From Kribbella catacumbae DSM 19601 (GTDB taxonomy: Bacteria; Actinomycetota; Actinomycetes; Propionibacteriales; Kribbellaceae), in assembly GCF_000372465.1 (NCBI RefSeq), contig NZ_AQUZ01000009.1, positions 154,419 through 218,418 of the forward strand: a stretch of 64,000 nucleotides of DNA. The letters are read 5' to 3'. Both the position numbers and the translations under genes were made by a program. Of this stretch, positions 1 to 7,259 are shown one piece after another; within the stretch, counting starts at the first letter, position 1, and the number at the start of each line of letters is the position of its first letter. The notes under the pieces are model-generated. The model did not search any database, was not told where the DNA came from, and saw nothing but the letters and a program-made list of their open reading frames with translations.

Positions 1-164
1 TCGATCGCGCAGAGCGGCGGCCGCTCGCACAGCTCGCGATCGACGCCGGTTACTACGACCAGGCTCACCTGACCACGGAGTTCAAAGCGCTGATGGGCGT
101 GCCGCCGGCCGCCTTCGCCCTGGGAAAGATGCCGGCGGCAACGGCCTGTCAGTCGGCCAGCTGA
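1..164 (+). CDS. AraC-family transcriptional regulator, C-terminal fragment (cut by window edge)
   Basis: The reading frame begins at base 3 and gives 53 residues ending at TGA 162-164. The stretch AGYYDQAHLTTEFK followed by GVPPAAF is the signature of the second helix-turn-helix of AraC/XylS proteins (GYxDQxHLxReFk...G.tP..f). The effector-binding N-terminus lies outside the window, so the inducer cannot be guessed. Its end overlaps the end of the convergent NmrA-like gene by 16 bp. Family assignment rests only on the conserved second HTH. Confidence 0.7.
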   Translation, partial: DRAERRPLAQLAIDAGYYDQAHLTTEFKALMGVPPAAFALGKMPAATACQSAS

Positions 165-967
165 CTCCGCGCCCAGTCGGCGAAACTTCCCGCGGGCCGG
201 CCGAGAACCTTTTCGACGTCACCAGTCAGTACTGCGTTACGCCCCGCCCGGGCGAAGCTGACTCCTCGCACCATCGCCTCGATCGACGCAGCATCTTCGC
301 CGTACTCCGCGAGTTGACGCGCAAGCTCGGCCGGCTCGACGTCGATCGTTGGGACGGTCCGCCCCAGTACCTCGCTCAGCTGGGACACCTGCTCTGGCAC
401 GGAGAGGAGTTCGGGACCGGTCAACGTGTAGGTCTGCCCATGATGGCCGGGTTCGGTCAACGCCTGGACGGCGACGGCGGCGATGTCGGCCGGATCGATC
501 ACCCCTTGCCGTGCGTCGCCGGTCGGATTGATCACGGGCTGCCCTTCCGCGGCGAGCACGTTCGTGGCGAAGCTCGACGGACGCAGGATGGTCCACGTCC
601 GCCCGCTCTGCTTGACCACCTGCTCGGCGGCGAGGTTCCAGTAGCCGACCGTGCCGCCGTCGAACACCTCGCCCGCGCCGATCCCCGAGAGCTTGACGAT
701 CCTGGCATCCCCGACGACCTTCAGGAGTGCCTCGTCGTGCCGCGTGCTCGGTGGTCGCGCGACAGTGAGCAGGAAGACCGCCTCGACGCCGTCCACGGCG
801 CGGGCAAGTGAGTCGGGGTCGTCGAAGTCCCCTCGGACGACGTCGGCCGCGGAACCGGCGAGCTTGGCCGGATCGCGGGTCAGGGCACGGACGGGATGGC
901 CCGCTGCGAGGAGTTGGCGCAGTACTGCGCTGCCGATGGTGCCGGTTGCTCCGGTGACAAGAATCAT
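149..967 (-). CDS. NmrA-like NAD(P)-binding oxidoreductase (atypical SDR)
   Basis: 272 residues. The N-terminus MILVTGATGTIGSAVLRQL is a Rossmann dinucleotide-binding motif (GATGTIG), followed by an NADP-preferring basic stretch (ALTRDP). Later segments (VKLSGIGAG, WTILRPSSFATN, YTLTGPELLSVPEQV) match the NmrA/azoreductase-like atypical SDRs, which bind NAD(P)H as sensors or reduce quinones. The substrate is unknown. ATG at 967 was chosen because the Rossmann motif starts at once. Neighbours: convergent with the AraC fragment; a 35-bp-arm palindrome begins 3 bp upstream of the start codon, so this gene's leader or promoter overlaps a repeat element. Confidence 0.8.
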   Translation of the reverse strand: MILVTGATGTIGSAVLRQLLAAGHPVRALTRDPAKLAGSAADVVRGDFDDPDSLARAVDGVEAVFLLTVARPPSTRHDEALLKVVGDARIVKLSGIGAGEVFDGGTVGYWNLAAEQVVKQSGRTWTILRPSSFATNVLAAEGQPVINPTGDARQGVIDPADIAAVAVQALTEPGHHGQTYTLTGPELLSVPEQVSQLSEVLGRTVPTIDVEPAELARQLAEYGEDAASIEAMVRGVSFARAGRNAVLTGDVEKVLGRPAGSFADWARSQLAD

Positions 968-970
968 GCC

Positions 971-1075
971 CCCACTCCCCGTTCATTCGCCCCTTTTTGA
1001 CCCTCATCGCTCATCCCCGCAACGTCGGGCTGTCTCCACAGAGGGTCAAAAAGGGGCGAATGAACGGGGAGTGGG
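971..1075. repeat. Intergenic palindromic element, family 1, full copy
   Basis: Two 35-bp arms, 971-1005 and 1041-1075, are perfect reverse complements around a 35-bp loop. The arm core reads ATTCGCCCCTTTTTGACCC. The loop shares CGCAACG, CGGGC and TCCACAGAGGG with the copy near 19.05 kb. The element fills nearly all of the gap between the NmrA-like gene and the secreted-protein gene. It could act as a bidirectional terminator for the gene ending at 1109 but is far longer than one needs. I regard it as a dispersed repeat. Confidence 0.85.
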
Positions 1076-1108
1076 TGGGGGCAGATGAGTCTTGGAGAAA
1101 TCGGCGGC

Positions 1109-2113
1109 TCAGGCCAGCTTGGTGAGGGAGGCGATTGTTGCCTTGTGCAAGCGGGGGATGACGTTCAGGGTCTTGGAGTCGCCGCGGTACAGGTGCGAGC
1201 CGGACTCGAAGAGCAGGTACGCGCGGCCGCCGAACTCGGTGATGCCTTCGGACATGCTCGGGGCGCGGAAGCAGCTCAGCTTGGCCTTGTCGAGGTCGGG
1301 CTGACCCCGGCGGACGACGTACAGGTTGCTGCGCTTGTCGCGCCCGTACGACGTGCTGAAGACGAAGTGGCTGCCGGTGACGAGCAGACCCTGGGTCTTG
1401 GTCGGCACCTCCCACGCCTTGTTGATCGTGGTCAGCGAGCCGTTGCTGTTGATCTTGTACTGGTACATCTTGTCGCGGCCCTTGTCGTTGAACTTGCCCG
1501 ACCACAGGTAGCCGCCGTAGCTGGTCAGGAACGACGCGCCGTAGACCTTGCGCTCCGCGCCGACCGGCTTGATGAGGGGGTTGCCGGCCGCCTTCATCGC
1601 GGTCTTCAGCGTGGACAGCTTGTACTTGCGGATGCCGTTGGTGCTGCCCTGGACGAAGGCCCAGCCGTTGCTGGTGGTGATCCCGCCGGCGTGGGTGGCG
1701 TCGATCTCGACGATGCCGACGGTCTTGCTGGTGGCCGGATCGATGCCGTAGATCCGTGACTTCGCGCCCTTGCGGTAGGCCGAGACGAGCAGCAGGTTCT
1801 TCTTGCCGTCCCAGTTCCACCAGGTGCCGATGCCCTGCGGAGTGTGAGTCCCGAGGCTCGGTACGGCGGCACTGCCGCTGAAGCGGGCGTCATAGACTTT
1901 GGACGCGGAAGGCCCGTCGTAGAAGGGCTTCCCGCCGGTCGCCGAACTGCAGGTGATCGCGGCGGCGGCCGTCGCGGTCTGTGCCTGCTGAGTTGCGGCT
2001 TGTGAGGTCTCAGGTCCGGTCAGCGCGATGGTGACCGCGGAACCGGTGGCCAGTACTCCGGCCAGCCCCAGGGCGGTGATCGTACGGCGACGGGACATCG
2101 TGGTGAAACGCAT
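1109..2113 (-). CDS. Secreted protein of unknown function, beta-propeller-like
   Basis: 334 residues from ATG 2113, which is preceded by GAGAGG at good spacing; an in-frame ATG at 2146 has no such site. An N-terminal signal peptide is clear: SRRRTITALGLAGVLATG then hydrophobic residues and TSQAA. The mature part has a Cys soon after the signal and repeated short motifs around Gly-Ile and Trp (GIGTWWNWDGKKNLLLVSAY, GGITTSNGWAFVQG, YGGYLWSGKF, GLLVTGSHFVFSTSYGR, EGITEFGGRAYLLFES), spaced like blades of a beta-propeller. No catalytic motif is recognised. The downstream neighbour in transcription ends against the palindromic element. Confidence 0.75.
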   Translation of the reverse strand: MRFTTMSRRRTITALGLAGVLATGSAVTIALTGPETSQAATQQAQTATAAAAITCSSATGGKPFYDGPSASKVYDARFSGSAAVPSLGTHTPQGIGTWWNWDGKKNLLLVSAYRKGAKSRIYGIDPATSKTVGIVEIDATHAGGITTSNGWAFVQGSTNGIRKYKLSTLKTAMKAAGNPLIKPVGAERKVYGASFLTSYGGYLWSGKFNDKGRDKMYQYKINSNGSLTTINKAWEVPTKTQGLLVTGSHFVFSTSYGRDKRSNLYVVRRGQPDLDKAKLSCFRAPSMSEGITEFGGRAYLLFESGSHLYRGDSKTLNVIPRLHKATIASLTKLA

Positions 2114-2149
2114 GCATTCCTCTCGAATCGTCGGACCCCCAGACACTAA

Positions 2150-2956
2150 CTACTGGGGGAGGCCACCGATGAAGCGGGTGAGGGCGGCGGGGGCCAGATC
2201 AGCTGTGTAGGCAGCGAAGTGGGGCTGGTCCCAGCCGGAGCCGCCGAAGGGGAGATAGTGTCCGCCGGCTTGCTGGACGATCAGCTGAGCAGCGGAGACA
2301 TCCCAGGCGCTGATCGAAGTACCGACGGTCGCGTCGGCCCAGCCGGCTGCCACGTGCGAGATGCTCAGCGCTGCGCTGCCCGGCCGGCGCAAGGTCCCGT
2401 ACGCCGTAACAAGGTCGCCATAGGCAACCAATGCGGACTCCGCCCCGCCGGCCAGGTCGCGGGCGGCCGGGTAGCTCGTGAGCAGCATGGCCTCAGCCTC
2501 CTCGCGAGCACCCGTCGAGCGCAGTGGGTCCCCGTTGAGCCAGGCGCCGGACAGGTCGGCCGTGAACAGGTGGCCGGCCATCGGATCCAGGACCGCACCG
2601 GCGACGACTCGGCCGTCGAGCACAGCGCCGATCGACGTACAGAAGAAGGCGAGTCCGCGGGCGAAGTTCGCCGTACCGTCGATCGGGTCGACGTACCAGG
2701 TCACCTCGCCCGAGCCTTCGTGGGCGCCGTCCTCTTCGCCGACGACGCTGCTGCCGGGGAACTGCTTGGTGAGCAGAGCCGAGATGGCTTCCTCGGCACG
2801 CCGGTCGTGCACGGTCACCGGGTCGTGCTTGTCGCGCTTGAACTCGACATCCATCCCGCCGCGGAAGGCGGCGCGAAGATCGTCAGCGACAAGGCGGGCA
2901 GCCTCGGCAGCTGTGGCGGACAAGTCCTGCGAGTAAGCAATCAGCTCAGAAGGCAT
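2150..2956 (-). CDS. Inositol monophosphatase family protein
   Basis: 268 residues from ATG 2956 (a TTG at 2965 would add three). The metal-binding core of the family is present: VVGEEDGAHEG, the DPIDGTANFARG signature and WDVSAAQLIVQQAGG near the C-terminus. Members hydrolyse inositol-1-phosphate, histidinol phosphate or related sugar phosphates with Mg2+; which applies here is not visible. It starts within 20 bp of the stop of the galactan-locus LacI gene, so it may be transcribed as the last gene of that operon. Enzyme family is certain, substrate is not. Confidence 0.85.
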   Translation of the reverse strand: MPSELIAYSQDLSATAAEAARLVADDLRAAFRGGMDVEFKRDKHDPVTVHDRRAEEAISALLTKQFPGSSVVGEEDGAHEGSGEVTWYVDPIDGTANFARGLAFFCTSIGAVLDGRVVAGAVLDPMAGHLFTADLSGAWLNGDPLRSTGAREEAEAMLLTSYPAARDLAGGAESALVAYGDLVTAYGTLRRPGSAALSISHVAAGWADATVGTSISAWDVSAAQLIVQQAGGHYLPFGGSGWDQPHFAAYTADLAPAALTRFIGGLPQ

Positions 2957-2973
2957 GGACGCCAAGTTAGTCG

Positions 2974-4008
2974 TCAGGTCGAGTCGCGGCGGACCAGGGT
3001 GGTGGGAAGGATCACGGTCGCGGGCTGTTCGCCGTTGATGACCTCGCCGAGCACCCGGACCATCTCACTGCTGATCCGCTCGAACGGCTGCCGCATGGTG
3101 GTCAGCGCCGGTACCAGGGTCGCGGCCAGCCAGGAGTCGTCGAATCCGCCGACCGCCACGTCCTCGGGCACTCGCCGGTCGTGCGTGGCCAGAGTCGCCA
3201 GGGCGCCCGCCGCCATCAGGTCGGACGCGACGAAGACACCGTCGATCTCGGGTCGCGCCGCCAGCAGTTCGGCCATCGCGCGCTGACCACCGAGCCTGGA
3301 GTAGTCGCCGTGGGCAACCAATCCCTCGTCGTAGTCGGCGCCGAGCTCGTCGCGATAGCCCTGCAGCCGCTGTACGCCGCCCGGGGTGTCCAGCGGTCCG
3401 GTGATGGTGGCGATGTGCCGGCGGCCGGTGTCGCGGAGGTGCCGCACCATCTCCCGCGCACCGGCGATGTCGTCGGCCGCGACGTACCCGACCTTGCCTT
3501 CGTACCCGAGTGGGGTGCCGCAGGCAACGACCGGGACCTGCTCGCGCAGCAGTGACGCGACCACCGGGTCTTCGGCGTGCGACGAGATCAGCAGGACCCC
3601 GTCGACGTGGCCCGCCGTGACGTAGTCGGTCACCCGGCGACGCTCCTCCGCAGTACCGGCGACCATCAGCAGCAGCGGCATGTCCCGCTTGGCCAGGGCG
3701 TCGGCCGCGCCGCGGAGCAGGACCGAGAAGTTCGGGTCCTCGAAGAGGAGTTGCGTCGGCTCGGTGAGCAGGAACGCGACCGAGTTGGCCCGGCCGGTGA
3801 CCAGGCTGCGGGCGTGCCGGTTGGCGGCGTACCCGGTCGAGCGGATCGCGGCCTGGACCGCGGTGAGCGCTTCCGGGGACACCCAGTGGCCGCCGTTGAG
3901 CACGCGGGAGACAGTGCCCCGCGAGACACCGGCAACGGCGGCCACGTCCTTGATGGTCGGTCGCCTGCGGCCGCCGCTGTGTTCCACAGGCGTTGAGTCT
4001 AGTGTCAC
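2974..4008 (-). CDS. ganR: LacI-family regulator of the galactan locus
   Basis: 344 residues. The start GTG at 4008-4006 overlaps the preceding permease stop as GTGA, which implies translational coupling; a longer reading frame upstream is only open sequence inside the permease. The N-terminal HTH reads TIKDVAAVAGVSRGTVSRVLNGG, then a hinge (YAANRHARSLVTGR) and a periplasmic-binding-like effector domain ending in TTLVRRDST. It is the last regulatory gene of the minus-strand transporter operon, matching the role of GanR in galactan loci of other Gram-positives. Its recognition helix differs from the two LacI proteins of the next locus, consistent with a different operator. Effector (probably a galacto-oligosaccharide) is inferred. 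Confidence 0.85.
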   Translation of the reverse strand: MTLDSTPVEHSGGRRRPTIKDVAAVAGVSRGTVSRVLNGGHWVSPEALTAVQAAIRSTGYAANRHARSLVTGRANSVAFLLTEPTQLLFEDPNFSVLLRGAADALAKRDMPLLLMVAGTAEERRRVTDYVTAGHVDGVLLISSHAEDPVVASLLREQVPVVACGTPLGYEGKVGYVAADDIAGAREMVRHLRDTGRRHIATITGPLDTPGGVQRLQGYRDELGADYDEGLVAHGDYSRLGGQRAMAELLAARPEIDGVFVASDLMAAGALATLATHDRRVPEDVAVGGFDDSWLAATLVPALTTMRQPFERISSEMVRVLGEVINGEQPATVILPTTLVRRDST

Positions 4009-4841
4009 GTCTTGACCGCGCCTGCGGCGAGATCGACCTTCCAGTACCGCTGCAGAGTGAGGAACAGCGCGAGCAGCGGCAGGATCGACAGCAACGACCC
4101 GGTGATCACCGAGGTGTAGAGGCTCGGCTGGGAGGCGCCCTGGTTGAGCAGCCCCGACAGTCCGACGGTGAGCGGGAACAGCTTGTCGTCGCCGAGCATG
4201 ATGTAGGGCAGCAGGAAGTTGTTCCAGATCGCCACGAACTGGAACAGGAACACCGTGACGAGCCCGGGTGCCATCAGCGGCGACGCGATCGACCGGAAGA
4301 TCCGGAAGTCGCCCGCGCCATCGGTACGGGCCGCTTCCACCACATCGTCGGGGACCGCGGCGGCCGCGTAGATCCGGGCGAGGTAGATCCCGTACGGGCT
4401 GATGATGCTCGGCAGCAGCACGGCCCAGTACGTGTTGGTCAGCCCGAGCTTCGCCAGCAGCAGGTACTGCGGAACGGCCAGCACCACGCTCGGCACCAGC
4501 ACCCCCGCGAGCAGCACGTTGAAGATGCCCTGTTTCCCGGCGAACGAGTACTTCGCGAGCCCGTACCCCGCGGCCGCCGAGACGATCGTCGACAGGAGAC
4601 CGCCGGCACCGGCGTACAGGGCGGTGTTCGCCATCCACCGCCAGAACAGCCCACCCCGGTACTGCGTGAGGTCGGCGAGATTGCCGAACAAATGGGTCGA
4701 CGGGGCGAAGGTGAAGGTGGAGAACAGTTCGGTACCGCTCTTCGACGAGGCGATCAGGACCCAGAGGACGGGCAGCAGGCAATAGCCGGCCCCCACCAGG
4801 AGGATCGCCGTACTGATCGGGCTGGAGCGCTTGGCAGTCAT
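4005..4841 (-). CDS. ganQ: Carbohydrate ABC transporter permease, MalG type
   Basis: 278 residues from ATG 4841, whose A is the last base of the upstream permease stop (TGATG). Several membrane segments are visible, the first at residues 10-30 (AILLVGAGYCLLPVLWVLI). The EAA loop that contacts the ATPase reads EAARTDGAGDFRIFRSIASPLMAPG. It ends in the typical MalG tail. With the adjacent permease and binding protein it forms a CUT1 sugar importer; no ATPase gene is present here, as usual in actinobacteria where one ATPase serves many importers. Substrate, galacto-oligosaccharides, is inferred from GH53 and GH42 next door. Confidence 0.88.
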   Translation of the reverse strand: MTAKRSSPISTAILLVGAGYCLLPVLWVLIASSKSGTELFSTFTFAPSTHLFGNLADLTQYRGGLFWRWMANTALYAGAGGLLSTIVSAAAGYGLAKYSFAGKQGIFNVLLAGVLVPSVVLAVPQYLLLAKLGLTNTYWAVLLPSIISPYGIYLARIYAAAAVPDDVVEAARTDGAGDFRIFRSIASPLMAPGLVTVFLFQFVAIWNNFLLPYIMLGDDKLFPLTVGLSGLLNQGASQPSLYTSVITGSLLSILPLLALFLTLQRYWKVDLAAGAVKT

Positions 4842-5755
4842 CAGTTCTCCTGGCTGAAGGCGCGGTTCTGGACCAACCGCAGAAAGCCGAACGACAGCAC
4901 GAAGGTGGCCACGGCGAGGATCACCGAGGTGGCCGCCGCCGAGTGCAGGTCGTCGCGGGTGAACGCGTCCCGGTACACCTTCATCAACGGCGTCCAGGTG
5001 CTGGAGATCGTGTTCGTGAGCGGCCGCAGCGTCACCGGTTCGGCGAACACCTGCAGCGTCGCGATCAGCGAGAACACGAAGGTCATGATCAGCGAGGGCA
5101 GCACCACCGGCACCTTGATCCGCCAGGCGATCGAGATCTCGCCGCAGCCGTCCAGCTTGGCCGCCTCGTAGATCTCGGTCGGGATCGCCTTCAGCGCGGT
5201 GTAGATGACGACCATGTTGAAGCCGAGGCCACCCCAGACCGCGATGTTCGCGACCGCGTAGATCACCGAGCCGGAGCCGAGCACGCTCGGCACCTCCCAG
5301 CCGACCTTGCCGAACACGTAGTACAGCGGGCTGACCGACGGCAGGTAGAGGAAGCCCCACAGCAACGACGAGATCACCGCCGGTACGGCGTACGGGAGGA
5401 AGATCGCGAGCCGGGCGAACTTCGTCGCGCGGGCCCGCGGGCTGTCCAGCAGCAACGCGAACAGCAGCGCGAACCCGAGCATCGCCGGGACCACGAGCAC
5501 CCCGTACGCCGCGACCCGCAGGACGCTGGCGGCGAAGTCCGGGTCGGTCATCGCCTTGGAGTAGTTGGACAGTCCCGCCCAGACCTGTTCCCGGGAACCC
5601 TTGCCGAGCCCCAGCCCGCGGACCTTGACGGTCCGCAGGCTGAGGTACACGGCGTACCCGATCGGGAGGGCGAGGAAGGCGCCGAACAGCAGCACCGCCG
5701 GCGCGAGGAAGGCGTACGGCGCGACGGAACGGCGCCGGATCGACGAGCTGCTCAC
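4841..5755 (-). CDS. ganP: Carbohydrate ABC transporter permease, MalF type
   Basis: 304 residues. It starts with GTG overlapping the binding-protein stop (GTGA). Hydrophobic segments begin with APYAFLAPAVLLFGAFLALP. The EAA loop reads YEAAKLDGCGEISIAWRIKVPVVLP. Paired with the MalG-type permease immediately downstream, it should form the membrane channel of a CUT1 importer. The strict order binding protein, MalF-type, MalG-type, regulator, with all junctions overlapping, argues for a single co-translated operon transcribed from the promoter near 7100. Confidence 0.88.
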   Translation of the reverse strand: MSSSSIRRRSVAPYAFLAPAVLLFGAFLALPIGYAVYLSLRTVKVRGLGLGKGSREQVWAGLSNYSKAMTDPDFAASVLRVAAYGVLVVPAMLGFALLFALLLDSPRARATKFARLAIFLPYAVPAVISSLLWGFLYLPSVSPLYYVFGKVGWEVPSVLGSGSVIYAVANIAVWGGLGFNMVVIYTALKAIPTEIYEAAKLDGCGEISIAWRIKVPVVLPSLIMTFVFSLIATLQVFAEPVTLRPLTNTISSTWTPLMKVYRDAFTRDDLHSAAATSVILAVATFVLSFGFLRLVQNRAFSQEN

Positions 5756-7074
5756 TTGACCGAGAAGCCGGAGCTCTTGAGATTGTCCAGCGTCGTCTTC
5801 TGCATCGCGCGGACCGCGGCGGTGAAGCCGGCCTTGGACTTGGACTCCGCTGCCTTGCCGAACTGGTCGGTGTAGGCCGAGTAGGCGACGTTCACGTTCG
5901 GGCCGAAGGTGAAGCTGCGGGCCGTCTTGGCCGTGTCAGCGGCGACCTTGTAGAAGTCGGGCTGGTTCGCGAAGAACGCCGGCGGTGCCGCGAGGGCCGC
6001 GCTCTGGCCGGGCTGGTCGGCCGGGTAGATGCCGCTGACCTTGGCGAGTGCCTGGACGGCCTCGGGGGAGGTGTTCAGCCACTCGATGAACTTCGCGGCC
6101 TCAGCCGGGTGCTTGGACTGCGACGTGACCGAGGTCGCCGAGCCACCCCAGTTGCCGGTCGCCGGCTGGTCCTTCGACCACTGCGGCATCGGCGCCATCT
6201 GCCACTTCCCCTTGGTGGCGGCGGCGTTGCCCTCCAGTACTCCGGGCGCCCAGACGGCCGAGAGCCAGCCGACCTGAGTGCCGTTGTTGAGCGCGGCGTT
6301 CCACTCCGGGGTGTACATCGGCAAGTTGGCGATCACACCGGACTCGACCAAGCCGCCCCAGTAGTCAGCCACCTTGAGGGTCGCCTCGTCGTCGACCGAA
6401 ACGGACCAGGACTCGCCCTCGATGCCCCACCAGGATGCACCGGCCTGCTGAGCCAGGCCGACGAACCAGCCCGGGTCGTTCGCGGAGAACGTGCCGAGGT
6501 ACTTCTTCGGGTCGGCGGCGTGCAGCTTCTGGGCGGTCTGCGCGTACTCCTCCCAAGTGGTCGGGACGGTCAGGCCGTGCTGCTTGAAGATGTCCGCGCG
6601 GTAGTAGAACTGCATCGGACCAGAGTCCTGCGGCACGCCGTACACGGCGTCGCTGCCCAGCGTCACGGACTTCCACACGGTCTCGGGGAAGTGCCCGGCG
6701 ACGCCTTCGCCCAGGTTCTTGGAGATGTCGGCCAGAGCGTCGGCGGAGACCAGGGTCGGGATCTTCTGGTACTCGGCCTGCATCAGGTCGGGCGCGCCGC
6801 TGCCGGCCTTGATCGCGGTCAGCAGCTTCGTCACCGCCGGGTCGCCGCCGTCCTGCTTGTTCACGGTGACCTGGATCTCGGGGTGCTTGGCGTTCCAGCC
6901 GGCCACCACCTTGTCCATATTCGGCGCCCAGGTCCAGAACGTCAGCTTGACGTTCTCGGCGGGCTTGGTGCCTTCCGCCGACGGGCCCGACTCGGTGCCC
7001 GAGCAGCTGGCTACCAGCAGTAGCAACGCTGTGGCAGTGAGCGCCGCCCGGCGCAAGCCTCTGTGTCCTTGCAT
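5752..7074 (-). CDS. ganS: Extracellular solute-binding lipoprotein (family 1)
   Basis: 440 residues. ATG 7074 follows GAGGAGG. The signal is a lipoprotein type: basic start, TALLLLVAS, then Cys24 as the lipidated residue. The mature part shows the sugar-binding-protein pattern KLTFWTWAPNMDKVVAGWN near the start and WGGSATSVTSQSKHPAEAAK, FIEWLNTSPEAV later. It should capture oligosaccharides at the outer face of the membrane and hand them to the two permeases encoded just downstream. Divergent from the GH42 gene across a region with two operator-like palindromes. Confidence 0.88.
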   Translation of the reverse strand: MQGHRGLRRAALTATALLLLVASCSGTESGPSAEGTKPAENVKLTFWTWAPNMDKVVAGWNAKHPEIQVTVNKQDGGDPAVTKLLTAIKAGSGAPDLMQAEYQKIPTLVSADALADISKNLGEGVAGHFPETVWKSVTLGSDAVYGVPQDSGPMQFYYRADIFKQHGLTVPTTWEEYAQTAQKLHAADPKKYLGTFSANDPGWFVGLAQQAGASWWGIEGESWSVSVDDEATLKVADYWGGLVESGVIANLPMYTPEWNAALNNGTQVGWLSAVWAPGVLEGNAAATKGKWQMAPMPQWSKDQPATGNWGGSATSVTSQSKHPAEAAKFIEWLNTSPEAVQALAKVSGIYPADQPGQSAALAAPPAFFANQPDFYKVAADTAKTARSFTFGPNVNVAYSAYTDQFGKAAESKSKAGFTAAVRAMQKTTLDNLKSSGFSVK

Positions 7075-7139
7075 CTGTCTTCCTCCTCAGGGGAGCCCAG
7101 CCGCCCCGGTGAGCGCTGCGCGCGCTGGGCTGAGCTGGA

Positions 7140-7155
7140 CTGTGCACGTTCACAG
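7140..7155. promoter_or_regulatory. Operator-like palindrome 1 of the gan intergenic region
   Basis: CTGTGCACGTTCACAG. The outer CTGTG/CACAG arms and central CG are symmetric, the shape expected of a LacI-family operator. It lies 66 bp upstream of the binding-protein start and is matched by a second copy of the same pattern at 7228-7243. Confidence 0.65.
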
Positions 7156-7227
7156 TGGATGTCTGCTTCTGATCTTGTCAACAACCTGTTTCATCCTGTT
7201 TCCTAGCTGGTGCCGCCAGTCAGTCGG

Positions 7228-7243
7228 CTGTGTGCGTGCACAG
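7228..7243. promoter_or_regulatory. Operator-like palindrome 2 of the gan intergenic region
   Basis: CTGTGTGCGTGCACAG, the same CTGTGnnCGnnCACAG pattern as at 7140-7155, with centres 88 bp apart. It sits just before the GH42 ribosome-binding site (AGAGGAG 7248-7254). A repressor bound here and at the first site would control both divergent units. Confidence 0.65.
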
Positions 7244-7259
7244 GATCAGAGGAGTCTGA

